A DNA stretch of 64,000 bases from Misgurnus anguillicaudatus (Eukaryota; Chordata; Actinopteri; Cypriniformes; Cobitidae). Location: contig NC_073354.2 in the NCBI RefSeq assembly GCF_027580225.2, positions 23,705,001-23,769,000 of the forward strand, read 5' to 3'. The translations under genes were made by a program, and so were the position numbers. Each line of letters starts with the position of its first letter. Position 1 is the first letter of the stretch. Under the pieces are notes generated by a model, which was given only the letters and a program-made list of their open reading frames with translations, was not told the origin of the DNA and searched no databases. This document shows positions 34,996 to 46,073 of the stretch, one piece after another.

Positions 34996-35760
34996 GAGTT
35001 TATTAAATTGTAAGCACTACTTTAAATGACCTTAAATATTGAGTTTAAAAATATTAGAAGTGTAGCCAAACCTATAGGTGAAGAATACATAGCTAAAGAA
35101 ACATCTGTATGCCTAAACACACACAGACCATTTGATAACAGTCTTTTTATCAGAAGGTCACTATCTTCTTCAAATTAGCTTTGCTTAAATGGAACGATTC
35201 CTTAGACAGGAGGAAAGATTTGTTTGGTTTGCAGGGACATTTGTCTGAGATGCTCTTAAGTGGTATTCTCCTTGAGAATCTTCTTTCCTTTTTCTCTTTA
35301 AAGGGGTGGAAAGCAAACCCCATGCAGACTTCTGAATTGACAAGTGTGGTAGAAAAAGGACCTCCAAGGTTGTTTCTGTGGAAACCGCAAATCTTAGGAG
35401 CTGAAAGCTCTTTAGTGCATTGTGTGACGGGACCACTTAACCTCCTAACCTTGACTAACAACACGCAGTAAACTTAGACAAAAATAAACACTGCATGCAA
35501 ATTTAAAGTCACAGAGCTGGCCCTCTTAAACACTTGGGTCATTTCTATGATTGCCCATTTCCAAAATTGCCTAGATAGAAGAAAACAACATCTGATGGTA
35601 AAGATTGCAAAGCACTTAAAAGTCCATACTGTATAATCATGGGATTTGTTCTGTTTGTTTGCCTACTCATTTGTTTGCTTGTTTAGACAATATAGAGAAG
35701 ATCACTCATTACTAACATTTATAGGGAGGTTATGAAAGGGCAAGGCAAAAGGATAAAGAA
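34996..35760. other. No feature recognised; overlapping frames at 35150-35471
   Basis: Three frames of 83-104 codons overlap on both strands. None carries a motif I recognise, and the overlap on both strands argues for chance absence of stops. Confidence 0.35.
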
Positions 35761-35774
35761 GTAAATATTGTGTA

Positions 35775-36468
35775 AGGGGCCAATTACACTGAACACGTTC
35801 TTGCATCAGAAGAGGGTGGACAAAGTAGAAAAAAATAAAAGTGGGTATATTAAACCCTGCACTAAAAATGCTGGGTTGGGTCTGCGTTGGGTAGGGAAAC
35901 CTAGTTATGGAAATAAACATTATTTTAAATTTTTTGTTAACACTGCTATTATTTTGAACATAGCTATAATTTTTCTCAGTAAGCAATATTATGCATCAGG
36001 GCATTTTAATGGACTTTAATGGACCCCAATACTTAACAGTTTTAATGCGGTTTAAAATTACAGTTTTAAAGGACTCTCAAAGGAATAGTCTACTCATTTT
36101 CAATATTAAAATATGTTATTACCTTAACTAAGAATTGTTGATACATCCCTCTATCATCTGTGTGCGTGCACGTAAGCGCTGGAGCGCGCTGCGACGCTTC
36201 GATAGCATTTAGCTTAGCCCGATTCATTCAATGGTACAATTTAGAGATAAAGTTAGAAGTGACCAAACACATCAACGTTTTTCCTATTTAAGACGAGTAG
36301 TTATACGAGCAAGTTTGGTGGTACAAAATAAAACATAGCGCTTTTCTAAGCGGATTTAAAAGAGGAGCTACATTTTATGGCGTAATAGCACTTTTGGGAG
36401 TACTTCGACTCGGTGCAGTAACACCCTCCCTCTCCCATTATGAGAGTGAGAAGGGGTGCGGATTTTCA
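35775..36468. repeat. Mosaic of four transposon fragments
   Basis: In order: AAGGGGCCAATTACACTGAA (Harbinger-type end, 35775), a CTGGGTTGGGTC-rich piece (35870), a Tc1 3'-end fragment with CACTGCTATTATTTTGAACA (35941-36001) matching 39619-39676, a family-D arm piece with TTTAATGGACTTTAATGGAC (36004-36076), and half of the 43257-type hairpin element (36077-36468). Only one end of each is present. Confidence 0.65.
36077..36468 (+). mobile_element. Half copy (left arm) of hairpin family E
   Basis: AAAGGAATAGTCTACTCATT to AGAGTGAGAAGGGGTGCGGA matches the left arm plus loop of 43257-43987 almost base for base. The right arm is absent. Confidence 0.85.
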
Positions 36469-36631
36469 AAATCATATTATTAAAAAATATTTAATAGATA
36501 TAGATAAGTGATATAGGAATATTTAATATATCACTATTTAATAGAAAAACAAAACAAAACATATTTTTAAGGGCACACGAAGGCCAACACATTAATTGTA
36601 TAGACTGTCAGAAAAAGGTACAACACTAAAC

Positions 36632-36905
36632 ATTTTATTTCACTGGGGTGGTAGGTTCGATTTACAGGTATACAAAACATAATACGTGATACCTTTTTGG
36701 GTACATAACTGGACCTGTTGTGTACTTTTGAAGGTACAGTTAATTGTTTTGAACCCCTTACATTTAACTGGTACAAAATTGGTCCTTAAAGGTACACCAT
36801 AGGTCTATAAAATTTTACCACAAAAGGTTCAAAATCTCAAAGTATTGTATACCCATAAAGGTACAAAAATGAACTCTTGAGAGTGCCACCCCAGTGACAG
36901 AAAAT
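36632..36905. mobile_element. MITE with CACTGGGGTGG termini
   Basis: TTTCACTGGGGTGG at the left pairs with CCACCCCAGTGACAGAAA at the right. The interior is made of GGTAC/GTACC-rich units in both orientations. Confidence 0.7.
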
Positions 36906-37489
36906 GTACAGTTGTTTCTGCTTGGTATCAAAACTAATAAAAGGACATAAAGAGAAGAAGTGAAGGTGAAATGAATTCGATCAACAGTATTCTGCTACAT
37001 CAAAGACTCATTTGAATCTCAGCAGGTCTTTTAACTTCCTTGCTGATTAAATATTGCCAGAATGGTGACCAGAAACCAGAGCTGACATGCCCTATAGTGT
37101 GACATGCAATGTTTGATATCAAACTGTTTTTCACAGCATTTAACTAATGTATTAATAATTATTTTGTATGGAGGTTTATATACATCTTTACACTGTTCAC
37201 GATGACAGAAGAACCATTTTTGGCTGAATGGTTCAATACAGAACTTTTAACATCTGAAAAACCTTTACGTCCTTAATAAGGAAAGAGTTGAGGCAAATGT
37301 TTCACCTATTGTTATAAAATATATCTGCTGCTGAATTTCAAAGAAAAATTTACCGTTCCCTCATTGCTCTGAGGAACAATGCAATTTAATAAAAAAGTTG
37401 ATTTGAGAGGAGAAAACATATAAAGAAATGCAGCAAAGTTTAGGATGCTAACTAAAATGATCTTAAATGCTTTAAAAGGACAATAAACC
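36906..37489. other. No clear feature; possible eroded 5' part of the Tc1 element
   Basis: The long minus-strand frame at 37312-37674 lies antisense to the Tc1 remnant and is not a gene. No left Tc1 inverted repeat was found here. Confidence 0.4.
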
Positions 37490-39650
37490 CAAAGCACATG
37501 GAAGAAAACTCTGGTTAATATAGATTGAAGAATAGTCAGGATGCAAAGATTCAGCCTTTCATCACCTCTAGAAAGATCAAAGATTATCCAAAGTAATCTG
37601 TAAGTACTGTGACAGTCAGAAAACATCTGATGTCTGATATAAGCTGTTTGCAAGAAGTCCCTGTAAAGCAGCATTGTTGAAAAAGAATCACATAATACAT
37701 CAACTGGCCCAAAGAAAAATGACGTTACATTTTGTGGCCTGATGAGAGTAAAATTGCTCTTTTAGGGTCAAGTGGTTATTATCGGCAGAACCTTAGGAGA
37801 CTCCCGGGTACTGAATTCAAGCCACAATACTCTGTACAGACAGTTAAACATGGTGGTGCAAAAGTCATGGGGCTCTATCTTACACCCGGTGCAATGCAGC
37901 GCAATGCACGACGCAAGTGTCTTTTGCTAGTTTTCACCCTGCGCAATTATAATTTTCACGTTTAGCGCCGCGTTGTTTAAATAGCAAATGCATTTACGCC
38001 CATGTTTGCGCCCATGGGCGTTCTGGTCTGTAAATGAGGTGTGTTCAGGCGCATTGTTGGCATGTTGCTATTTTGAGGCAACTAAAATAGACTACGCAAT
38101 ATGTTTTTTGTTATTTAAAGAGCGCATTAGTAAAATGCGCCTATAAACGGGAGGACAACGCGGGTTTGCTTAACACATACATGAATGCGCAGCAACACAA
38201 AAACACTTTTAAATATGAAATATTAAAGGATTGAATGTAAAAGATTATTATTGAGTCTCTTGGACATAAATAAGGACTAATTATGAGACGTTAGAAGGCA
38301 CAAAGAGCTGCTTCACCTGCAGCCTGGTAAGTAAATAAATGCTTTGTTTTAAACAAATGCATCTGTTTTTAAATGTTTTTTTTTTTAAATGCTACCTCAC
38401 GGATTTATTGTATATGATGACTCTGTACCTGTGGATATGGTGAGATGAGAAACATTGTTAAGTAATGCTTAAAAAAAACGCTGTCCAAGTGCTGAACCTT
38501 GTGGAGAGCCGTTTGTAAATTCTTTATCTCCTGTTTATTACAAATAAAGTATTTTACAGTACCTCTTTTTTACATACTTGCAAATAATTTTTTGATGATA
38601 TTGGATAGCCATACATTTAAAGCAATTAAAAGCCTGCTTTTTTACTTCCATGACTAAATGAAAACGGGTTTTAAAGGTTTTAATGAAAAAATAATAACAC
38701 AATTATTTAACATTAATCTTAAACTGGGGATCTTCTTCCTCCGCTAAGTTTTTCAGTTTACAAAGTCCGTCATCTAAATAGGGATTAGACATAGCGCCAG
38801 CGCAACTGGCTTTTAAAGGGGATGCGAGCTGAAACTCTCATTGGTTTATTGCATGTTACGCCCAAAATACTCCCATTAAAAAATAGGACCAACCCTTTTC
38901 GACCATGCGCTCGGCGCACAAACCATTTTTCCCGTGGTTAAATTGGCAAATGTGGATTCGGACACGCCCATTTAGACGTTGCGCTGTGCTCTTTAGACAT
39001 TGCGCTTAGATCGTTAAAATAGGGCCCATGGTATTGGGATGTTTTTCATACTATTGTGTTGGTCCTATTTATTGTATACAAGGGAACATGGATCAGTTTT
39101 AATACATCAGAATACTTGAAGAGATTATGTTGTGCTTTTTGCCAAAGAGAAAATGCCCCTAAAATGGGTGTTTCAACAAGACAACAACCACAAACACACA
39201 AGCAAGAGGGCAAAATCTTGATTCCAAAAAGGTTGAGGTTATGGAGTGGCCAGCTCAATCCCCTGATCTCTACCTCATTGAAAACTTGTGGGGCCATTAA
39301 AAATGCAGTTTCGGATGCAAAACCTTAAAATTGACAGGAACTGTGGATCCTGGGCGGTCTTCCGGGTGCCAGAAGTTGGTTGACTTGATTTTAATCTTAA
39401 GATTTTTTTTGTTTTAAGTGTCTACAGAGAAAAATGTTGGCACTGCTATTTTTTTGAACATTGTTTCCTTTGCTTCCCTTTAAAAGAACAAGACAGACTT
39501 GTAAACTGTGTTAATGCTTTGATTTGTATTTGAATGTGTAATGTTTGTAATAAATTTGAAATATTGAAATAAAACTTTGTTTTAAAAAATGTTGCACTTT
39601 ATTTACTTTTATTAGTACACTGCTATTATTTTGAACATAACTGTATTTGT
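37490..39650 (+). pseudogene. Tc1-like transposase pseudogene and 3' end, split by an insertion
   Basis: Plus-strand remnants follow Tc1 transposase order. The N-terminal DNA-binding region is decayed (37540-37700). The first catalytic D lies in PDESK (codon at 37741), followed by TVKHGGAKVM up to 37869. A 1158-bp element then intervenes, and the protein resumes at 39028. The second D is in FQQDN (39180) and the catalytic E is in LIENLWG (39280). All three DDE acids survive, but at least three frameshifts and several stops separate them. Downstream, CACTGCTATTATTTTGAACA (39619) is the right inverted repeat of this Tc1 subfamily. The left repeat is missing, so the element is 5'-truncated. Function would have been cut-and-paste transposition at TA. 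Confidence 0.8.
37870..39027. mobile_element. 1.16-kb element inserted in the Tc1 pseudogene, ATG duplication
   Basis: Left GGGCTCTATCTTACACCC and the complement of the right end GGGCCCTATTTTAACG are imperfect inverted repeats with subterminal GCGCAATGC words. ATG stands at 37867-37869 and 39028-39030, while the transposase frame needs it only once, which gives a 3-bp duplication. GGGC ends and a 3-bp target fit PIF/Harbinger-like elements. No transposase frame is left. Confidence 0.75.
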
Positions 39651-40424
39651 TCTCAGTAAGCAATATTATGCATCAGGGTATGCTATTAACCACGAATTAT
39701 GAACTGATTATAAGTGTCTAATGGCTTGTGCTGTTCATTCCAGCCACTAATAGATTTTAAATGAATTCCTTCATTTCGACAGTACAGATAATATATTAGC
39801 TGCTCTACATGGTGGTCATAAATTCACATTAAATAAACCTATGACAGATTCAGTGAGACCACAAGTGTAGTATAGCGGCTTACGGCGAAATCTAACATTG
39901 CAACACTGTATTTTTCACTTCCTCAATGACTTCAATCTAGGTCTAATCAATAGAAAAGCATTCATCCGTTCAAATGCTGGAGGCAGAAAAATCAAGAACA
40001 TCTAGTGAACATGAATCAACGTGGTCGCTGCATCTCAGAGAAACAATTCGGATGTAGTACAACTGAAGGCTTTCAAAACCCATCAGAAAACATCACTGAA
40101 GGCCTCTAGGCATCCTCATCAAGTAAAACATCTCTGGTGGATGCTGATTGACACAAACTGATTGCAGTGAGATTGAAATTGTGGGGAACAACTGAAAGGT
40201 CAAGAACAACGATAATCTACTGGAAAAAGTCTGATTGTACCATCTGATTTCCACACTGCTCAGAATGTACGGCGCCTTTCTATACAGAATAAACAGATTT
40301 CATAGACATACAGTATTACAAATTATCACCATAACTGTCTGCATCTGAAGCCTGTAATGTTTAAGCACTTTATATTTGCAATTTGTAATAGATCATGCTA
40401 CTTACATACTATCATTACTTTGAC
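39651..40424. other. No feature recognised
   Basis: Sequence downstream of the Tc1 end; no paired repeats or motif-bearing frames. Confidence 0.4.
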
Positions 40425-40740
40425 TTAAAGGAATATTCCATTTTCTTAAAAGAAAAATACAGACAATCCACTCACCACCATGTCATCCAAAATGTTGATG
40501 TCTTTCTTTGTTCAGTTGAGAAGAAATTATGTTTTTTGAGGAAAACATTGCAGGATTTTTCTCATTTTAATGGACACCAACACTTAACACTTAACACATA
40601 ACAGTTTTTTTCAACGGAGTTTCAAAGGACTATAAACGATCCCAAACGAGGCATAAGGGTCTTATCTAGCGAAACGATTGTCATTTTTGACAAGAAAAAT
40701 AAAAAATATGCTCTTTTAAACCACAACTTTAATATATATA
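40425..40740 (+). mobile_element. Family D, left arm only
   Basis: TTAAAGGAATATTCCATTTTC through CACCACCATGTCATCC and GCGAAACGATTGTCATTTTT matches the left arm of 23893-24789. The copy breaks off where the LINE-like sequence starts. Confidence 0.8.
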
Positions 40741-41069
40741 TTTCCCAAGGGTTTTTCCCTACTAGGACTTTTTTTACATCCCCGGATAAAAAGTCCAGGG
40801 TTTTTTTCTCCTAGGGGGTTTTTCAACCCGGGGAGGCAGCCTTCTTGGGCTTAACTTAGCACCCTCTTCTTTCCGTTACATTAGTAATACGCACGCTTAT
40901 AATGTTGATTCATAGCCGCAGCAAATTTAACTGCTTGTGCTATCGTGTATTATGCTGTGCTATCTGTCGATTTATGCTTTTCACTGCTTCTATTAATGTA
41001 AAGCTGCTTTGAAACAATCACCAATTGTGAAAAGCGCTATGTAAATAAAATTGAATTGAATTGAATTAA
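40741..41069 (+). mobile_element. 5'-truncated LINE-like 3' end with (TTGAA)n tail
   Basis: TTTCCCAAGGGTTTTTCCC, pyrimidine-rich blocks and TAAAGCTGCTTTGAAACAAT lead to AAAGCGCTATGTAAATAAAA and a TTGAA tandem tail. A short tandem tail and a blunt 5' truncation are typical of target-primed retrotransposition. It contains no reverse transcriptase sequence, so the clade cannot be fixed. Confidence 0.6.
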
Positions 41070-42008
41070 ATGGTACAGTTTTCGCAAAAATGTGTGATTT
41101 CAGAAATATTTAAAGGCTTTGAGCAACCTCTAGATATTGTAGGAACAAATCAAAATTTTGCACGGTGTGTTTTTATTGATATCCTTACACATTTAGGGGG
41201 TGAGAGTTGAACATTTAAAAAAAATGACCCATTATAAGGACCACCCTACTGCTCATATCAACATACTGTACGTGATCCATGCAGTCTAACTGGGTTCAAA
41301 CCAGAGAAGATCAGAAACCTTAATTAGCCACTAAACTGCAATCTGATTAGCCCAAGGCACATGCACGCAAACCTATAAAATGCATATGGAAACACACATA
41401 CACAATAACAACATCCCTCGTGAATCATTAGTTACAACCCTACACGTTCAAATGTTCTCATCTTCCTTTATGCTTATAGAGAAAGCAATAAACAAAGACA
41501 ACATGAGCCGCTAACAGCTGTTGAACCCACCAGGAGACTTATAAAGTGTCTGTTAGACTCTTTTCAGTGTCTATGGTAAATACAACTCTTCTTAGCCTAA
41601 TGAAGATGAATCCTCCGGGTCTTTGCCCTTAAATCCTAGACATTAATCAGAACTAGTAACCAATGGTGTCTACAGTATAGGCCCACATTTACTTACACAT
41701 CCTACATTAATTGTAATGAGCTCAATGCTCTTAAAATATTTAAATACCTGTGTGTATGTTGTCTACACGTGTGTTTGCATGCGACCGCTCTTAATTTATT
41801 CAGCATCCTCATCGCCATGAGCAACAGCCTCCATGCATTGAAAATCCAATCAGGAGAAAGGAAAAACACAGCGAGTGCTGTTCAATAACAGGCCTAATGA
41901 GTCTGGTATTTAGACACAGATCTGCACGTTCACATATACACGGCACTGATTGGAGGAAATAGGTTTGATATTCCGCTCCATATATGAGTGGCTTTAATAT
42001 TGCACTGT
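41070..42008. other. No feature recognised
   Basis: Apparently unique sequence. Confidence 0.45.
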
Positions 42009-42032
42009 GTCTGTGTGTGTGTGTGTGTGTGT
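42009..42032. repeat. (GT)n microsatellite
   Basis: About 12 TG units. Confidence 0.95.
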
Positions 42033-42248
42033 GGTATGTTGGTGATCAATCACTGTGCTGCTTCATCACAGCAGGAATGCTGGTTCAAATGCTGCTTTCA
42101 TTATAGTGCTTTTGTTTGTGTGTGTGCTGGAGAGAAGCCAGTGTGCATATCAATGATTTCAAAGGCATATGGCAAAATGTCTCAGGTGCAGTCAGGATAC
42201 CAGGGGTTTAGGAGACAGACTGATTCATTAGAAGAAAGACACCAGATT

Positions 42249-42314
<66 letters not shown>
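42249..42314. repeat. (AG)n microsatellite
   Basis: About 33 uninterrupted AG units. The Glu-Arg and Ser-Leu frames across it are artefacts. Confidence 0.97.
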
Positions 42315-42317
<3 letters not shown>

Positions 42318-43256
42318 AGAAAAATATCCATGGTGGGATGACAGTGATGGAAAAACAAATCAACAATACAAATAGGCATGTACATGTACTTTTCTGTATG
42401 ATTTATAAGCTTGTTTCCTCATAGGGACCAACAATTGTCAGCACAATGTCAATAAATTACTGGTATTATGTTTGTGGAGGTATTTGGTTATCAGGCGCAC
42501 ATGCACGCACACACACACAAAAACAATCTGACTTCTTTATCATAAATGAAACTTGAATTGAATGCAACTCTACTTCTATTTACGCAGTCACTGTATGCAG
42601 AAACGCATTGCTATTGCGTTCCGCTTTGTGATTGTGCCATTACTGGATTCAAAGACAAATTCAAAACAAATGTGTTCCTTCTTTTTTTGGTGCTTGCTAT
42701 TGAAAACAACTTGCTTTGGAAAATTTCCACGGTCTAAAATGCAGGCTTTGTAAGCCATATATTTGTCTGTGAGTGGAAGATCTGTTTGCACATGGGTCAG
42801 TGAATTGTGCTGTAAAAGAAGAATGACTGATGACAGATAAGACGAGAGAACAACACAAACTGTAACAAACGATTCAGCTTCCCTTACCTTTCATTTATCA
42901 TGTCAGGTCCGCACGTCCATGAGCAACAGAGAGTGACAGAAAGAAAAAGAGAGAAAGAGATTAGAACAGATGTTACCACATAGACACAAGTCAAAAATCA
43001 CATGTCAAAAAGTTTCTGCAACAGAATACTGGAAAGTATCTAATAGAAAGACAGTCTCTCGAAACAACACCATATTTCACCATGTGCTGTCAATCAAAGA
43101 GCTGGTGCAGATGTTTCATGAAGAAGATCTGTCTCTTTGTCTTTACTACTATTGTTGACATGATTATTATATTTATAAATGCTGGCTTGGGGTCATTAAA
43201 CAGACACAAAGATGACTTTTCTTAAACAGCATCTGTGAGCTGGCAGCAAAATGGCT
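42315..43256. other. No feature recognised
   Basis: Apparently unique sequence. Three short overlapping frames at 42546-42791 on both strands show no motif. Confidence 0.4.
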
Positions 43257-43987
43257 TTAAAGGAATAGTCTACTCATTTTCAATATTAAAATATGTTATT
43301 ACCTTAACTAAGAACTGTTGAATCATCCCTCTGTCATCTGTGTGTGTGCACGTAAGCGCTGGAGCGCCCTGCGACGCTACGATAGCATTTAGCTTAGCCC
43401 CATTCATTCAATGGTACCATTTAGAGATAAAGTTAGAAGTGACCAAACACATCAACGTTTTTCCTATTTAAGACGAGTAGTTATACGAGCAAGTTTGGTG
43501 GTACAAAATAAAACATAGCGATTTTCTAAGCGGATTTAAAAGAGGAACTATATTTTATGGCGTAATAGCACTTTTGGGAGTACTTCGACTCGGCGCAGTA
43601 ACACCCTCCCTCTCCCATTATGAGAGTGAGAAGGGGAGCGGACTTTTCAGGCGAGTCGAAGTACTCCCAAAAGTGCTATTACGCCATAAAATATAGTTCC
43701 TCTTTTAAATCCGCTTAGAAAAGCGCTATGTTTTATTTTGTACCACCAAACTTGCTCGTATAACTACTCGTCTTAAATAGGAAAAACATTGATGTGTTTG
43801 GTCACTTCTAACTTTATCTCTAAATGGTACCATTGAATGAATGGGGCTAAGCTAAATGCTATCGTAGCGTCGCAGCGCGCTCCAGCGCTTACGTGCACAC
43901 ACACAGATGACAGAGGGATGATTCAACAGTTCTTAGTTAAGGTAATAACATATTTTAATATTGAAAATGAGTAGACTATTCCTTTAA
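43257..43987. mobile_element. 731-bp hairpin element, family E, full copy
   Basis: Two arms of about 335 bp are nearly exact complements (left TTAAAGGAATAGTCTACTC, right GAGTAGACTATTCCTTTAA). They are separated by a loop of about 60 bp (43593-43651). TTAA closes both ends. If transcribed it would fold into a very long double-stranded RNA. It is non-coding. A half copy lies at 36077-36468. Confidence 0.92.
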
Positions 43988-44289
43988 ACAAACAAACATG
44001 AAAAGAACTTAAAGGAAATAAAAAGTTTTCAATTGAAGGTTTTCCACAAAATGAGGATATGTCAGAAAATTAAAAGATGAAATCATACAAAAAAAAAGAA
44101 TAAAATAAAATAATTAGTTTTCAATTTAAGGATGTCCACAATTTTTTTGAAGCAAACCCAGTTTAGAAAACAATCAAAGCTGTTTACCTTTATAGTAAAT
44201 GGACCATAATGTGTATCAGTTAAAACAGAAAGTCATGTAGCTAAATGTCAGATATGTAAGTGCCAAGTCAGACAACAAAGGGAAACAAA

Positions 44290-45050
44290 ATCGTGTTGCG
44301 TAATATCATTGCGCCTCCTGCAGCCATGTTACGGCAGCAAAGCCCATGATTATTACGCCAGAATGAGAGTATAGTTCCTAGCCATATCTGCCGAGAAAAT
44401 CACAACTTTTAATTTTCCGTCGGTCTTAGTACACAATGTTACTACAGAAGTCAAGTTGTAAATAGGAAAAATATCGAAACTCTTTGGTTATTTTTGAGTG
44501 CGATGCTAATGGTCTTATCAGATTCAATAGATTGTGCTAAGCTATGCTAAAAGTTGTACCGCCAGACCCGGAGATCGGCTTAATGGATTCCAAAACGGTA
44601 AGGGGCTGGACACACCAAAGCTTTTACGCCCGCGACCGGCGCATGTTTTCAATTGATTCCAATGGAAACTCTGCGATTTTCAAATAAGCCAGCAGCTAGC
44701 GTTTTTTCCGCGCTGAAAACCAGCGCTCGGGGTTTTTCCGCGCTCAGCGCAGAGAGTTCAAAAATATTCAACGTTGAGTGAAAAGCTCCGCTCATCAATG
44801 TCAGTTCTCACGCGGCCGTCCAATTACAGTGGAGGAGGGGCGGGACATTACCACGGCAACCAACCGGCTCACAGCTGAAGTATCAGAACTACCAAGGCGC
44901 TCGGCTGAAAAACAGCTGACATTCGGCGTCCTCAGGCGTTTTCAGCCGCGTTTAAAAGTTTTGGTGTGTTCAGCCCCTAAGAATCAAATGTTTAACTCTA
45001 GGGGAGCTGGAAAATTAGCATTTTTCAAAAAAAGTGGAGTGTCCCTTTGA
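44290..45050 (-). mobile_element. Single arm of a palindromic element, split by a MITE
   Basis: Read on the minus strand from 45050 it begins TCAAAGGGACACTCCACTTT and continues to about 44290. I recognise this as one half of a common cyprinid inverted-repeat element, but the opposite arm is not in the window. A Harbinger-type MITE interrupts it at 44602-44977. Confidence 0.55.
44602..44977. mobile_element. PIF/Harbinger-type MITE with TAA duplication
   Basis: GGGGCTGGACACACCAAA and TTTTGGTGTGTTCAGCCCC are inverted, with TAA on both sides (44599-44601 and 44978-44980). The GC-rich interior has GCGCTCGG/CCGCGCTGA words in both orientations. Same terminus class as 21086-21249. Confidence 0.8.
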
Positions 45051-45130
45051 AGCATATTAAAAATAACACAAAGACATAAACAAAAATAAAAACTTGATTT
45101 TCAACACTTTCTTTTATGGATTATATTCAG

Positions 45131-46065
45131 TAGGGGTGCACCGAAATTTCGGTCGCCGAAAATTTCGGCCGAAAATGGCATTATCGGTTTCGGGCCGAAA
45201 GAAAAAATCCAGCCGAAAATGTAAACTGAAAATTAATGTCAACCGCGCCCCTCCCATCCGTGCGCTAGCGCTTGGGTTTCACTCACGGTGATCAGTCGTC
45301 TCCCACCCTTCCCCTTCGTGCTCAAGCATTTTATACATTTGGTGAATAAAGCAATGAAAAACAACAGAACGTTTTTATGTGGAGCGACTGTTGCGCTGTT
45401 TGGGATTCACCCTCGGTCTCTGTATGTGCACGCGTTTAAGTGCCCTCGGTAGTGCACATACGAGAGAAACGCGTAAAAAAAAAACAAGCAACATAAAATC
45501 TTGCTGTTATTGACAGGGCACATATAAACAAAATTATCTCCACAGTATTCTTTTTCTAATAAAAACATTTGTTTATGTCTTAAGTGTATGTAGATTACAG
45601 TCAGATTAACCTACTTAAGGCTGTGTCATTAATGTTAATCAAACAACCCATGACAAAGAGACAAATAGCTCTAAAAAATAATAATATATTTAATTTATTG
45701 TGTTATGATTCATTTAATTTGATTTCTGTACCTAATGCTAATTTCAGACCTTATTAATGTACAACTTTGTTCTCTTTTATAAATGTTTGCAATTTCTTTA
45801 TTGTTTATTAGATTTTTCCCACCCGCTTTTTGCTGATCCGAAAAATAATCTGATCTGTGCCTCAAAAACTGTAATGTGATCCGAACTGTGAGCTTTTTTT
45901 ATCCGTCACACACCCCTAGTAAAGTTAGTACACAGTGATAGCCATAAATGCAATTGTACTAATAATTGACATAATAATTTGTTTCGGTGTTTCGGGTTTT
46001 CGGCCTTGGTTTCCTTTTTTCGGTTTTCGGATTCGGCCAAGAATTTTCATTTCAGTGCATCACTA
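45131..46065. mobile_element. hAT-like element with 8-bp TSD (ATATTCAG)
   Basis: TAGGGGTGCACCGAAATTTC at the left and GAAATG-type sequence ending CAGTGCATCACTA at the right (45131, 46065) form hAT-type ends. Subterminal TTTCGG/CCGAAA words are repeated many times near both ends, as hAT transposase-binding motifs often are. ATATTCAG is exactly duplicated (45123-45130 and 46066-46073). No transposase frame is present. Confidence 0.88.
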
Positions 46066-46073
46066 ATATTCAG

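Noticed and set aside
35150..35471. Three overlapping frames of 83-104 codons, considered as a small gene
   Set aside because: They lie on both strands over the same bases, with no motif and no exon boundaries.
37312..37674. 120-codon minus-strand frame
   Set aside because: Part of it is antisense to the decayed Tc1 transposase.
42182..42385. Ser-Leu and Glu-Arg repeat frames
   Set aside because: Translations of the (AG)n microsatellite at 42249-42314.
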